From Desulfofustis sp. PB-SRB1 (GTDB lineage: Bacteria > Desulfobacterota > Desulfobulbia > Desulfobulbales > Desulfocapsaceae), in the NCBI GenBank assembly GCA_016722945.1, contig JAEQMT010000065.1, forward strand, positions 18,235 through 82,234: DNA of 64,000 bases, given 5' to 3'. Below are positions 33,758 through 43,969 of this stretch, piece after piece (position 1 is the stretch's first letter; every line of letters starts with the position of its first letter). The notes beneath the pieces are model-generated. The model saw nothing but the letters and a program-made list of their open reading frames with translations, made no database searches and was not told the origin of the DNA. The position numbers and the translations under genes are program-made.

Positions 33758-34186
33758 TCAGCAATCCGGTATCAGTCGCTTGCCAAGGCTTAACACCTCA
33801 TTATCACCATATCCCACCGAGGTGTAGAAATCGCGCACTTGGGTATTGCTTCGCCGCACCATAATATTGATTTTGGGACACCCCATGGCCAGCAGCCGGT
33901 TCTCGACCTCGTTGAGCAACGATCGGCCATAGCCACGATTGTGGAAATCAGGATCAACGGCGAGATAGTAGACACTACCGCGATGACCATCGTAGCCGCC
34001 CATGGCACTACCGATCAGCCTGCCAGACACCAGGCCCACCAAGAAAAGTTCCGGTTGCACCGTCGCTTTACGAATGATATCGCGATACGGGTCATTCCAG
34101 TCCATTACCAATCCGCACCGCCGCCATAAGCCGATAACGGCTTCCGTATCAGTCTGCCGGAACATGCGGACGGTTATATTCGCCAC
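33758..34186 (-). CDS. GNAT acetyltransferase (YpeA-like)
   Basis: 142 residues. Order IRMFRQTDTEAVIGLWRRCGLVMDWNDPYRDI..., then GSAMGGYDGHRGSVYYLAVDPDFHNRGYGRSLLNEVENRLLAMGC, where the HNRGYGRSL segment binds acetyl-CoA, and VRDFYTSVGY near the end. This closely follows E. coli YpeA. The acceptor substrate is unknown. It lies 13 bp downstream of lutBA on the same strand. Confidence 0.9.
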   Translation of the reverse strand: MANITVRMFRQTDTEAVIGLWRRCGLVMDWNDPYRDIIRKATVQPELFLVGLVSGRLIGSAMGGYDGHRGSVYYLAVDPDFHNRGYGRSLLNEVENRLLAMGCPKINIMVRRSNTQVRDFYTSVGYGDNEVLSLGKRLIPDC

Positions 34187-34199
34187 TGATCCTGCCGCT

Positions 34200-36353
34200 T
34201 TATTTTTTCCGCCGCTCCGACAGTGCCTCGATGGTGTGTTTCACCGTAACCTTTGAGCCCTTCTTGTGCAGCCCGCCACGCAGCTGCATAACACAGCCGG
34301 GGCAATCGGTGAGCAACAGTTCAGCGCCGGTCTGCTCAACATTGTCTATTTTGTTTTTGAGCAATTGTTCGGAAAGCTCCGGGAATTTGGCCGAATAAGT
34401 GCCGCCAAATCCACAGCACACCTCCGATTCCACTGCCTCACGATAATCCATGCCGGCCGCCTTGATCAGGTTACGTGGCGCTTCATGCACCCCCAGGCCG
34501 CGGCACAGATGGCAGGGAGAATGAAAGGTGGCGGCCAGTCCATCGCCTGAAAAATCATCTTCGTTCAGTTTCAGCACATCGTGGACGAAGGAGGAAAGAT
34601 CGATCACCTTGTCGATAAAGCCCGGCAGCGTGTCAGAAAATTCAGGGTCATCACCCAGCAGAGCCGGATAATTGTGTTTGAGATGCGAGCCGCACGAGGC
34701 ACACAGGGTGACGATATAGTCAACCTCTTCATCAATGAAAGCACGCACGTTCTGAGCCGCCACCTCTTTGGACACCGCCATATTGCCCATCATCTGCACC
34801 GGCAGACCACAACACGACTGCTCCATGGGAAATTTCATCTCAACCTGATGATCGGCGAACAACGCCACCGCCGCCTCCATCTGCTCCGGATAGACAAAAT
34901 CCTGCACGCACCCGGAAAAAAGCCCGGCCCGCACCACCGGATTATCAACAGTGGGCTTGAGACTCGGCCAGCGATCACGAAACGCTTTATCGGCTATAAC
35001 CGGCAGATCCTTGTAATTGTGCTCTTTGAAAAACATCAGCGGCAGATGACGCATGAACCCCTCGCTGGTGGCAAGCGGTTTCTGAGCATATTTGGCGGCT
35101 CGCAGGAGCCGGTGAAAGAGAGTGCGGCTGCGCATCACCTTGCCCAGCAGGACGCTGGCCAAAGGTTCTCCCTCCTCCTCCTGGATACGCACCTGCACCG
35201 CCTTGATCAGGCGCGGCAGATCGATACCGCCTGCACAGATATCCTTACACGCCTCACAATTGATGCAGTTCTGCACCAGGTGTTTGGCCTTATCGGTACC
35301 GTGGAAAAAATAGGTAAGGATGAGACCGATGGCGCCGATGTAGATATGTCCCATCTTGTGGCCTCCCACCAGCCGGTACACCGGGCACACATTGGCGCAG
35401 GCGCCGCAGCGCACGCAGCGAAAGACCTGGCTGAAAAGCGGGTCTTCGATCAATTCGCGGCGGCCGTTATCGAGCAGGACGAAGTGGATCTCCTTTTTTC
35501 CGTCCTCGCCGACCGCACACTCATTGGCTCCGCCGATCCAAGTGACATAGGAGGTGATGGGTTGCCCGGTAGCGTTTCTGGTCAGCACCTGGATTATTTT
35601 GAGGGCATCGTCGACACGTTCCACCAGCTTGTCGATCCCCATCAGGGCCACGTGCACCCGTGGCAGGGTAGTGGCCAACCGGGCATTACCTTCGTTGGTG
35701 ACCAACGCGATGGTGCCGGTTTCGGCGATGGCGACGTTGGCGCCGGTGATCCCCATGTCGGCCTCGGCGAATTTCTGGCGCAATTCGCGGCGGGCTACCT
35801 TTACCAGTTTCTCGATATCCTCATCCTGCTCGGAACCGGTCACTTCGGTAAAGAGATCACGCACCTGATAGCGGGACAGATGGATGGCGGGCATCACCAT
35901 GTGCGAAGGCCCCTCATGGCGAAGCTGGATGATCCACTCGCCCAGATCGCACTCGGTGGCCTCAATGCCGTGCTCCTCGAAGGCGTGGTTGAGCAGAGTT
36001 TCTTCGGCGGTCATCGATTTTGCCTTGACCACCTTGGTGGTGCCGGTTCGTGCCGCGATGTCGCAGATGATGCGGTTGGCCTCCTCGGCGTCGGCAGCCA
36101 TATGCACCTGCACCCCGACGGATTCGGCCTGTTGCCTGAAGGTGTCGATGAGAGTATCGAGTTCTCCAACCGCCACATCCTTCAGATCGGCAACATCTTT
36201 AATGAGTGCGTCAACATCAAATTCAGCAAAGGCGTTACCCCTGCTGGTGCGATACGCCACCGCGAATTTATCAAGCGCGGAGCGCAGATACTCATTGTCC
36301 AGAGATTCCCGGCACTGTTTGCGATACTGGCTAAAACTTGTTGCGTCTTGCAT
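34200..36353 (-). CDS. Fused LutB-LutA: lactate oxidation iron-sulfur protein
   Basis: 717 residues combining two subunits of the LutABC L-lactate oxidation complex. Residues about 1-300 form the LUD domain of LutB (GITGANVAIAETGTIALVTNEGNAR). Two ferredoxin-type clusters follow, CVRCGACANVCP near 312 and CINCEACKDIC near 363. The C-terminal half carries two cysteine-rich CCG domains of LutA, with SCCGLP near 514 and VCCGFGG near 642. The fused form occurs in sulfate reducers. It overlaps lutC by 1 nt. The complex would oxidise lactate to pyruvate and pass electrons to the menaquinone or DsrC/Qmo side. Confidence 0.93.
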   Translation of the reverse strand: MQDATSFSQYRKQCRESLDNEYLRSALDKFAVAYRTSRGNAFAEFDVDALIKDVADLKDVAVGELDTLIDTFRQQAESVGVQVHMAADAEEANRIICDIAARTGTTKVVKAKSMTAEETLLNHAFEEHGIEATECDLGEWIIQLRHEGPSHMVMPAIHLSRYQVRDLFTEVTGSEQDEDIEKLVKVARRELRQKFAEADMGITGANVAIAETGTIALVTNEGNARLATTLPRVHVALMGIDKLVERVDDALKIIQVLTRNATGQPITSYVTWIGGANECAVGEDGKKEIHFVLLDNGRRELIEDPLFSQVFRCVRCGACANVCPVYRLVGGHKMGHIYIGAIGLILTYFFHGTDKAKHLVQNCINCEACKDICAGGIDLPRLIKAVQVRIQEEEGEPLASVLLGKVMRSRTLFHRLLRAAKYAQKPLATSEGFMRHLPLMFFKEHNYKDLPVIADKAFRDRWPSLKPTVDNPVVRAGLFSGCVQDFVYPEQMEAAVALFADHQVEMKFPMEQSCCGLPVQMMGNMAVSKEVAAQNVRAFIDEEVDYIVTLCASCGSHLKHNYPALLGDDPEFSDTLPGFIDKVIDLSSFVHDVLKLNEDDFSGDGLAATFHSPCHLCRGLGVHEAPRNLIKAAGMDYREAVESEVCCGFGGTYSAKFPELSEQLLKNKIDNVEQTGAELLLTDCPGCVMQLRGGLHKKGSKVTVKHTIEALSERRKK

Positions 36354-36997
36354 TATACATCTCCCAATAACAAAATATGCAGTTCCAGCGGGCCATGCAC
36401 GCCGATGGTCAATACCCGCTCGATATCGGCGGTGCGGCTTGGACCGGTAATGAATGCGGTATAGTCGGGTCCACTCTTGAACCAGGCTCTCAGCCGGTCG
36501 GTAAGGGCAAAACTGTCGGCAACGATGGTCTGGACCTTCACTACGCAGACGTGATATTCGCAGATCATGGTGGCAAGGCGCAGTTCTTCGCCGGGGCAGT
36601 TGAGCACCAGGGTTCCGGTTTCAGCAATACCCGCATCAGCAATGGTGAAGCCGATATCGATTCCAGCCAGTTGGCCGCGAAGACCGGAAGAGAGGCAGGC
36701 AAAACCGTTTTCGTTACAACGGGCGGCAAGCAGACCATAGGTATGCTCATCTAAACCGGGGGCCGCGATAATCTTATCGTGCTTGGTTTCGCAGAGCTGC
36801 TCGGCCGGTTCGGAGAGATGCTCCTCGCAGCCGGAGACCTTGAGCCGGCAGGCGCCGCGGGTGCCGCACATATCAACGGTGTAGGCAAGCGCCTCATCGA
36901 GACTGCTGATCTCCGTCACCACCGCCGCCGCCGCCCGCGCTTTTTCCATAAACCGCTCCCGCAACGAAACGGCCAATTCAGTTTCAATGGGCGCCAT
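36353..36997 (-). CDS. lutC: LutC/LUD-domain lactate utilisation protein
   Basis: 214 residues of the LUD (DUF162) fold. TIADAGIAETGTLVLNCPGEELRLATMICEYHVCVVKVQTIV is the core LutC segment, and GPSRTADIERVLTIGVHGPLELHILLL at the C-terminus is the other family hallmark. AAAAGGAGGTGCC just before ATG is a strong ribosome-binding site. Located between pta and lutBA; stop and start overlap with lutBA. Part of the lactate-oxidising complex. Confidence 0.94.
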   Translation of the reverse strand: MAPIETELAVSLRERFMEKARAAAAVVTEISSLDEALAYTVDMCGTRGACRLKVSGCEEHLSEPAEQLCETKHDKIIAAPGLDEHTYGLLAARCNENGFACLSSGLRGQLAGIDIGFTIADAGIAETGTLVLNCPGEELRLATMICEYHVCVVKVQTIVADSFALTDRLRAWFKSGPDYTAFITGPSRTADIERVLTIGVHGPLELHILLLGDV

Positions 36998-37112
36998 GGC
37001 ACCTCCTTTTGCATAGTTACATGTAGGTATTGTCCGTAGACCGTGGCACTAGGATACGATACCTGAGCAGATACTGCAATGTAATACCATTGCTGGGGCC
37101 TGGCGGCAGCAG

Positions 37113-39227
37113 TTACTCTTTGAGCGCCTGCGCCTGGATGGCGGTAATGGCCACGGTATTGACGATATCATCAACAGTGCAGCCGCGTGAGAGGTCGTTG
37201 ACCGGTTTGTTCAAGCCCTGCAGGATGGGGCCGATGGCAATGGCGTTGGCGGCCCGCTGCACCGCCTTGTAGGTGTTGTTGCCGGTGTTGAGATCGGGGA
37301 AGATAAATACGGTGGCATGGCCGGCTACATCGGAATTTGATAATTTGGTACGGGCCACCTCGGGATCGATGGCCGCGTCATACTGCAGCGGGCCCTCCAG
37401 GGCAATGTCCAGGCCGCGCTCGCCAATCAATTCTTTGGCAATCCGGGTCGCATCCGCCACCTTATCTACATCCTCGCCGCTGCCGGAACTGCCGGTGGAG
37501 TAGCTGAGCATCGCCACTTTCGGCTCTATCCCGAAGGTGCGGGCGGTCTCTGCTGAGCTCAGGGCAATTTCAGCCAGCTGCCGGGCATTGGGGTTGGGGT
37601 TGACGGCACAGTCACCATATACCAGAATTCGGTCGCGCAACAGCATGAGAAAAACCGAAGAAACGATGGAGACACCCGGCCTGGTGCGGATGAACTCAAA
37701 TGCCGGCCGCACCGTGTGGGCGGTGGTATGCAGGGCCCCGGAGACCATTCCGTCGGCGTATCCCATATGCACCATCATGGTGGCGAAATAGGTGATATCG
37801 CTCATCCGGTCGCGGGCCACGTCTGCAATCATTCCCTTGTGTTTACGCAGCTCTACATATTTCTCAACGAACGGTTCCAACAAAGAACTGGTGAGCGGAT
37901 CGATGATTACCAGATGGGTCGTGTCAAGACCACATGACGTTGCCAGTCCACGTACCTCGTCCTCCTTGCCCAGCACCGTCAAATCGGCAACCCCGCGTCG
38001 CTGCAGGATATCGGCGGCACGCAGAATACGCTCGCAATTGCCCTCCGGCAGAACAATGCGTTGACGATTGCGGGCGGCCCGTTCGAGCAGGACATATTCA
38101 AACATTTTCGGGGTAACCCGGGTGGGAACACTGGCAACCACCTGATCGCGCAGGGTCTGAGCATCCACATGAGCGGCAAAGGTTCCCAGGGCGCTGGCGA
38201 TTTTCTGGGTGTCTCGCGGGTCGATGCGGGTGTAGAGATCGTGCAATTGCTGGATAACCAGATAGGTGTGGCCTTTCACGCAGATAATCGGAATCGGCGC
38301 GCCGGACCATCCCTCGATGAGTTTCTTCACATTATCATTAGGTATCAACCCACCAGTCAGGACGATACCCGAAACCTCAGGATACGCTTTTGAGGATCGG
38401 GCCGAAAAACTGGCCAGAATAACGTCGTTGCGATCACCCGGGGTAATGACCAGACAGCCCGGTGTAATATAGTTGAGAAAATTCTCCACCCGCATGGCGG
38501 CGATTACATACTCGCCCACCAGACTGTTCACCCGCTCCTGGCCAAAAATGATGGTTCCGTCAAGCCACCTGGCCACGTCTCCGATGGATGGGCTCGATAA
38601 TTCCGACCGTTCCGGAATGACGAACACCGGTATTTTACTAAAGGGTTGGCTGATATGCCGCGGCTGGATAAGCTTATGTTTATGCACCTCGGGGGCGGCC
38701 CGGTTCACCATCACCGCCGCCACCGAAACACCGCGCTCTTCATGGCTTTCAACACTGAGCTGCAGGGTCTGATTGATACCCTGCACCGTTTTCCTGCGCC
38801 CGGATGCAACGAGTATGAGCGGGGCGCCGAGGTTGGCGGCGATATCGCAGTTGAGTTCCGTTTCAAAGGTGGTTTCCTGTCCCTGAACACCGGTTCCCTC
38901 AATGAGCACGAAGTCGTAATTCTCCTCCAGGTTTTTGTATTTTTTCAGGATCAGGTCATGGAGGTCATCTTCCCGGCCGATATTGATCAGGTTGAACGCC
39001 TCACGCATGGTGCATCCGTAGCTGTCTTCGTAGTCGAGTTCGAGCTTGAAATGCTCGATGATCAGACTGATGTCGTGATCCGGCTTATCAAATTCAAGAT
39101 TGGCAATAATGGGCCTGAAGATGGCAACCCGGTTTACCTGTTTTTTGAGCAACTCCATGATGCCGAGCACCACCAACGACTTACCGCACCGTTCTTCAAG
39201 GGCGGTGATATAGAGATTTCTAGGCAT
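37113..39227 (-). CDS. pta: Phosphate acetyltransferase, long form
   Basis: 704 residues. Acetyl-CoA and phosphate give acetyl phosphate and CoA. The N-terminal BioD-like (AAA_26) domain starts NLYITALEERCGKSLVVLGIM, a DRTGG domain is near residues 215-330 (SLVGEYVIAAMRVENFL), and the C-terminal catalytic domain from about 375 has LPEGNCERILRAADIL, GMVSGALHTTAHTVRPAFEFI and NTYKAVQRAANAIAIGPILQGLNKPVNDLSRG. This long form is common in sulfate reducers. ackA is not in the window. The order pta-lutC-lutBA suits lactate oxidation to acetate with ATP gain. Confidence 0.95.
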   Translation of the reverse strand: MPRNLYITALEERCGKSLVVLGIMELLKKQVNRVAIFRPIIANLEFDKPDHDISLIIEHFKLELDYEDSYGCTMREAFNLINIGREDDLHDLILKKYKNLEENYDFVLIEGTGVQGQETTFETELNCDIAANLGAPLILVASGRRKTVQGINQTLQLSVESHEERGVSVAAVMVNRAAPEVHKHKLIQPRHISQPFSKIPVFVIPERSELSSPSIGDVARWLDGTIIFGQERVNSLVGEYVIAAMRVENFLNYITPGCLVITPGDRNDVILASFSARSSKAYPEVSGIVLTGGLIPNDNVKKLIEGWSGAPIPIICVKGHTYLVIQQLHDLYTRIDPRDTQKIASALGTFAAHVDAQTLRDQVVASVPTRVTPKMFEYVLLERAARNRQRIVLPEGNCERILRAADILQRRGVADLTVLGKEDEVRGLATSCGLDTTHLVIIDPLTSSLLEPFVEKYVELRKHKGMIADVARDRMSDITYFATMMVHMGYADGMVSGALHTTAHTVRPAFEFIRTRPGVSIVSSVFLMLLRDRILVYGDCAVNPNPNARQLAEIALSSAETARTFGIEPKVAMLSYSTGSSGSGEDVDKVADATRIAKELIGERGLDIALEGPLQYDAAIDPEVARTKLSNSDVAGHATVFIFPDLNTGNNTYKAVQRAANAIAIGPILQGLNKPVNDLSRGCTVDDIVNTVAITAIQAQALKE

Positions 39228-39360
39228 GCATAAACCTTTTCATGGAGATTTGTGGTAAAAAGAGGCGAGAGATACGTGTTTCACACCCATAACCTCGATC
39301 CGGAACGGAGATAAAACCATCCATAGCCTCACCCGTCAACAATCTTTAATTAGGCGATCT

Positions 39361-40626
39361 ATGGCCACCCCAGACACCGCACCAGGCACCATCGATCTCG
39401 GCTATGGCAAAGACCATGTTACCGTCAGCCTCAATCATAACGACAACATCCTTGCCCCGAACAGCCCATCACAATCCATAACGGCCGAGAAGTTGAGCAC
39501 CCGGCTGAACGAATATCTTGAAGATCATCCTCTGGATCTGAGCCGTCCTATCCTGATCGTCACCGATAAAACCAGACGATGCGGCTACCCCGAACTTCTG
39601 CCCGCCCTCACCGCTACCATCAACAGATGGCGCGGCAGCGATGAACCTTTTCCCATTATCATTGCATACGGCACCCATCCCCGCCAGAGCGATGCGGAAT
39701 CGTACGAAATATATGGCGAGCTTTATAACGCATGGCCCTTTGTTCACCACGACTGCACTGATGCGTTCCTGTTCAGGCAATTGGGCCGCACCTCAGCCGG
39801 AACACCGGTGCGTATCCGCGCCGATCTGCTGGACGCCTCCACAATCATCACCTTTGGGCCGATCTGCCATCATTACTTCGCCGGGTACGGCGGCGGCCGC
39901 AAGCTTGTCTTTCCCGGCTGCGGTGAACGCGATGCCATCTATCACAACCACGGGCTCTACCTGGATCGCACCACTCGTCGCCTTGCCACCGGCTGCAGGC
40001 CGGGTAATCTCACCGCTAACCCGGTTGCCGATGACCTGTTTGAAGTGATCGGTCATATCAGTCCCCCACTGGCTATTCACGGTGTGCAAAACGTGGACGG
40101 CGCCATCTGTGATCTTGTTATCGGTACCGACCGCCGGAGTTATCTTGAAGCCTGCTCACTGCATGCACGTATCTACGAGCTATCGACCCATGGTTTTGAC
40201 CTGGTGGTGGCATCATGTGGCGGCTATCCCAAAGACATCAATTTTATTCAGGCGCACAAGGCCATTCACAACGCGGCCGGATTCGTCCGGGATGGCGGTA
40301 GCCTTGTCGTATTCACCCAGTGTTCAGACGGCCTTGGTTCAGACACCTTTCTCCCCTGGTTCGGATGCGGCGGCTACGATGGAGCCTTTGCCAAACTCAG
40401 CGAAAGCTACAGCGGTAATGGAGGCACCGCCCTGGCCATGATGAACAAGACGGCGCGTATCGCAATCTATCTGGTGACTGAGCTTACTATCGATATATGC
40501 ACCACAATCGGGGTTACAAAGATCAGTGGAGAGGAGGCGCTGCGCATGGTGAGAGCATATAAGGGAACAATCGGCTGTCTGCCCAACGCCGGCCTGCTGG
40601 TGAATACCAGGACGCTTGAAATATAG
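39361..40626 (+). CDS. larA: Nickel-dependent lactate racemase LarA family
   Basis: 421 residues of the DUF2088/LarA fold. DKTRRCGYPELLPAL matches the DxTR(P) entrance motif, AYGTHPRQSD holds a catalytic-type His, and ICHHYFAGYGGGRKLVFPG contains the His and the Lys that would anchor the pyridinium-NPN nickel pincer cofactor. VVASCGGYPKDINFIQAHKAIHNAA is another LarA block. It would interconvert D- and L-lactate (or a related 2-hydroxy acid), feeding the Lut complex encoded divergently. Cofactor-making LarB, LarC and LarE are not in this window. Transcribed away from pta. Confidence 0.88.
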   Translation: MATPDTAPGTIDLGYGKDHVTVSLNHNDNILAPNSPSQSITAEKLSTRLNEYLEDHPLDLSRPILIVTDKTRRCGYPELLPALTATINRWRGSDEPFPIIIAYGTHPRQSDAESYEIYGELYNAWPFVHHDCTDAFLFRQLGRTSAGTPVRIRADLLDASTIITFGPICHHYFAGYGGGRKLVFPGCGERDAIYHNHGLYLDRTTRRLATGCRPGNLTANPVADDLFEVIGHISPPLAIHGVQNVDGAICDLVIGTDRRSYLEACSLHARIYELSTHGFDLVVASCGGYPKDINFIQAHKAIHNAAGFVRDGGSLVVFTQCSDGLGSDTFLPWFGCGGYDGAFAKLSESYSGNGGTALAMMNKTARIAIYLVTELTIDICTTIGVTKISGEEALRMVRAYKGTIGCLPNAGLLVNTRTLEI

Positions 40627-40785
40627 ATAATATCCCTTTTTCCCCTTGTTTTTCCGTATAAATTATTTACAAGTTGGTTAGCGCCTTTTTCAACGCGCTG
40701 TCTTTTTTCTCCTGTTACCCACTTCCCGCGTACGCATGGGGCGTTCGGGGCCAGCACAACCGCACCAGCAAAAAAGGAGGGAGTT

Positions 40786-41802
40786 ATGAAGCCGAGATCA
40801 ACGTCTCTTATTACCGTCACCCTTTTTCTTGTCGGCCTGTTTTTCGCCGCCCAGAGCCAGGCGGCTGAGGAACGCAACTACCTGCTTGCCACCGCCAGTA
40901 CCGGCGGCACCTACTATCCGGTGGGGGTGGCCATAGCAACGCTCACCAAAGTTAAGTTGCAGCCAACTCAAAAAATCGGCATGTCGGCCATCAACTCGGC
41001 CGGATCCGGTGAAAACATCAAGCTGCTACGTGACAACGAGGCCCAGTTCGCCATTCTCCAGGGACTCTACGGATATTACGCCTGGAACGGGGTCGGCCCG
41101 CTGGCGCAGGAAGGTCCGCAAAAGGAACTGCGCTCCGTCTCCATGCTGTGGCAGAACGTCGAGCAGTTCGTGGTCCTGGCCGACAAAGCGAAAACCGGTA
41201 CTATCGAAGACCTCAAGGCCATGCGCGGCGAACGGATGTCTCTCGGCGGCAAGAATTCCGGCACCCTCGGCTCCAACCGTTTTCTGCTCAACAATCTCGG
41301 TATCGACGCCGATGAGGCGTTCGAACTGGTCTACGTAGGCTACGGCCCCAGTGCCGACGCGCTGCAGAACGGCCAGATCGCCGGCATGTCGACCCCGGCC
41401 GGCACGCCCACCTCGGCCGTTACCCGTGCCTTTGCCGCCATGGGAAACAATGTGAAGATGCTAGAGTTTACCGATGAGCAGATAGAGCAGGCCGACGGCG
41501 GTCTCGAGTTGTGGACCCGCTATGTAATCAACGAGGGAACCTATCCTGGCCAGGCCAGAGATATCGCCACCATCGCCCAGCCCAACTTTCTCGGGGTGCG
41601 GGCCGATGTGGACGAGGAAGCGGTCTACCTGATCACCAAGACCATTTACGAAAACCTGCCGTTTCTCAACGCCATTCACAAGGCAACCACCGTCATGGCA
41701 CTGGAAAAGGCGCTGGCCGGGCTGCCCATGCCGCTGCACCCCGGTGCCGCCAGATTTTATCAGGAAGCGGGCCTGACCATCCCCGAACGGCTGATGCCGT
41801 AG
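40786..41802 (+). CDS. TAXI family TRAP transporter solute-binding protein
   Basis: 338 residues with a signal peptide (STSLITVTLFLVGLFFAAQSQAAEE). LATASTGGTYYPVGVAIATLTK is the TAXI signature, followed by GSGENIKLLRDNEAQFAILQG, ERMSLGGKNSGTLGSNRFLLNNLGI and GVRADVDEEAVYLITKTIYENL. AAAGGAGGGAG precedes the ATG. Ligand unknown; TAXI receptors pair with fused DctQM permeases, which is what follows. Not obviously in the LarA transcript, which ends about 160 bp upstream. Confidence 0.93.
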   Translation: MKPRSTSLITVTLFLVGLFFAAQSQAAEERNYLLATASTGGTYYPVGVAIATLTKVKLQPTQKIGMSAINSAGSGENIKLLRDNEAQFAILQGLYGYYAWNGVGPLAQEGPQKELRSVSMLWQNVEQFVVLADKAKTGTIEDLKAMRGERMSLGGKNSGTLGSNRFLLNNLGIDADEAFELVYVGYGPSADALQNGQIAGMSTPAGTPTSAVTRAFAAMGNNVKMLEFTDEQIEQADGGLELWTRYVINEGTYPGQARDIATIAQPNFLGVRADVDEEAVYLITKTIYENLPFLNAIHKATTVMALEKALAGLPMPLHPGAARFYQEAGLTIPERLMP

Positions 41803-41866
41803 CAATAACTTCCACCGGCTTCCATCCCGAGGATGGAAGCCGGTATCATGCATTTACCCGGACTTC

Positions 41867-43969
41867 GTGGTGAGCACCAAAGAAGCGCGATCCTCCACGC
41901 CAGGAATCGATCGACTGGTAGTTGTGATCGGCGTGGGGATTTCCCTGCTGCACATCTACTTCAACATCTACGCGGTCCTTCCCACCCTCCTGCAAAACGC
42001 CCTGCACTATGGCGGGTTCGCCATACTGTGCGCCCTGCTCTACCCTATGCGGGGCCGGGATATCGGCGCCAGAGGCCGGATCGGCCTCACTGTCGATATC
42101 TGTCTGGGGCTGCTGGCCGCCGGTTGCGCCCTGTATCTGATCGGCATGGAGGACGCCATCTACGAGCGCGGCGTCCGGCTCAACACCAGTGAGTGGATCG
42201 CCGGCATCACCCTGATCCTTACCGCCATCGAATTCACCCGCCGTACCACCGGCTGGATCATCCCTATCCTCATCATCGTGGCACTGACCTACGTGGGGTG
42301 GTGGGGCAGTCTGATCGACGGGGTGTTCAAGTTCGGCGGCCTGACGGCCGAGACCATCCTGTTTCGTTCGGTTTACGGCGATGATGGAATTTTCGGCAAC
42401 ATCGCCCGGATCTCGTCCACCTTTGTCTTCATGTTTATCCTGTTCGGCGCCTTTTTGCTGCGCTCCGGCGCCGGCGACTTTGTCATCAACCTGGCCCAGG
42501 CGATGGCCGGCCGTTTCGTGGGCGGCCCCGGGCTGGTTGCGGTGTTCGCCTCCGGGCTGACCGGCACTATCTCCGGCTCCGCCGTGGCCAACACCGCCTC
42601 CACCGGAGTCATCACCATCCCGCTCATGAAAAAAGCGGGATTTCAGCCCAAATTCGCGGCCGGTGTCGAAGCCGCAGCCTCCACCGGCGGCCAGCTCATG
42701 CCGCCGATCATGGGGGCGGGCGCTTTTGTCATGGCGAGCTACACCCAGATCTCCTACACCACCATCGTGCTCTACTCGGTGTTGCCGGCGATCCTCTATT
42801 TCGCCACGGTGGGCTTTTTTGTCCGTATCGAGGCAAAACGCATCGGCCTGCAGACGGTGGAAGGTGAACAGCCGAGCGTCATCGAGGTGCTGAAATCAGG
42901 GGGACTTCCCTTTCTGCTGCCGGTGAGCTGTCTGATCGGGTTGCTGGTCTATGGGTTCACCCCGACCTATGCGGCGGGCATCAGTATCATCGCGGTGATC
43001 ATATCGTCCTGGCTGACGCCCAACCGGATGGGGCCCAAAGCGGTTATCGAGGCGCTGGCGCTGGGCGCCCGCAACATGGTAATGACCGCCATCCTGCTGT
43101 GCAGCGTCGGACTGGTGGTCAACGTTATTGCCACCGCCGGGATCGGCAACACCTTCTCGTTGATGATCACCAACTGGTCCGGTTCCAATATGCTGATCGC
43201 CATCAGCCTCATTGCCCTGGCCTCACTGGTTCTGGGCATGGGGTTGCCGGTTACCGCCGCCTATATCGTACTGGGAACCCTTTCCGCCCCGGCCCTGTAT
43301 AACCTGATCGTCGATACCAAGCTGATCGACATCATCGCCGCCGGTGCGCTTTCTGATGAGGCCAAGGCAATATTGATGCTAGCCATCCCCGATCAGCTGG
43401 AACTGCTCAACAATCCCATACCGCTGGAGCAGGCCCGCGGGCTGCTTGCCTCGATCCCGCCTGATCTTATGGGCACCGTGCGCGATATGGCGCTGAGCGC
43501 GGAAACCGCCATGTTTTCACTGCTCTCGGCGCATCTCATCATCTTCTGGCTGAGCCAGGACAGCAACGTCACCCCGCCGGTATGTCTGGCCGCCTTTACC
43601 GGAGCCGCCATTGCCAAAACCCCGCCCATGGCCACCGGGTTCTACTCCTGGAAAATTGCCAAGGGCCTCTACATCGTCCCCCTGCTCTTTGCCTATACCC
43701 CGTTTATCGGCGGCAGCTGGGGCGAGATTATGCTCATTTTCACCTTCGCCCTCCTCGGCCTTTACTCCTTTACCGGCGCCATCCAGGGTCATATGGAACA
43801 GCGGATCACCCTTATTGAACGATTGCTTCTGCTGGTACTCGCCTTCTTCCTGCTCAAACCAACCACCGTCACCATCCACCTGATTGCCGCCGTCTGCCTT
43901 ATTGCTCACTTCATCTATAATTTCAAAAAGAGACCATCGACCGACATTTCACCTGTGAATGGCCAGTAA
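41867..43969 (+). CDS. TRAP transporter fused permease DctQM (4TM/12TM)
   Basis: 700 residues, about 16 membrane helices. The N-terminal four-helix DctQ-like part is followed by a DctM core with FILFGAFLLRSGAGDFVINLAQAMAGRFVGGPGLVAVFASGLTGTISGSAVANTASTGVITIPLMKKAGF, GVEAAASTGGQLMPPIMGAGAFVMA, and GMGLPVTAAYIVLG. SAHLIIFWLSQDSNVTPPVCLAAFTGAAIAKTPPMATG is the TAXI-type permease C-terminus. Starts GTG 41867 (or 41870). Confidence 0.93.
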   Translation: MVSTKEARSSTPGIDRLVVVIGVGISLLHIYFNIYAVLPTLLQNALHYGGFAILCALLYPMRGRDIGARGRIGLTVDICLGLLAAGCALYLIGMEDAIYERGVRLNTSEWIAGITLILTAIEFTRRTTGWIIPILIIVALTYVGWWGSLIDGVFKFGGLTAETILFRSVYGDDGIFGNIARISSTFVFMFILFGAFLLRSGAGDFVINLAQAMAGRFVGGPGLVAVFASGLTGTISGSAVANTASTGVITIPLMKKAGFQPKFAAGVEAAASTGGQLMPPIMGAGAFVMASYTQISYTTIVLYSVLPAILYFATVGFFVRIEAKRIGLQTVEGEQPSVIEVLKSGGLPFLLPVSCLIGLLVYGFTPTYAAGISIIAVIISSWLTPNRMGPKAVIEALALGARNMVMTAILLCSVGLVVNVIATAGIGNTFSLMITNWSGSNMLIAISLIALASLVLGMGLPVTAAYIVLGTLSAPALYNLIVDTKLIDIIAAGALSDEAKAILMLAIPDQLELLNNPIPLEQARGLLASIPPDLMGTVRDMALSAETAMFSLLSAHLIIFWLSQDSNVTPPVCLAAFTGAAIAKTPPMATGFYSWKIAKGLYIVPLLFAYTPFIGGSWGEIMLIFTFALLGLYSFTGAIQGHMEQRITLIERLLLLVLAFFLLKPTTVTIHLIAAVCLIAHFIYNFKKRPSTDISPVNGQ

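Noticed and set aside
34581..36464. A 627-codon plus-strand ORF
   Set aside because: It is antisense to lutBA and lutC, which carry clear iron-sulfur and LUD motifs; its own translation has no recognisable domain.
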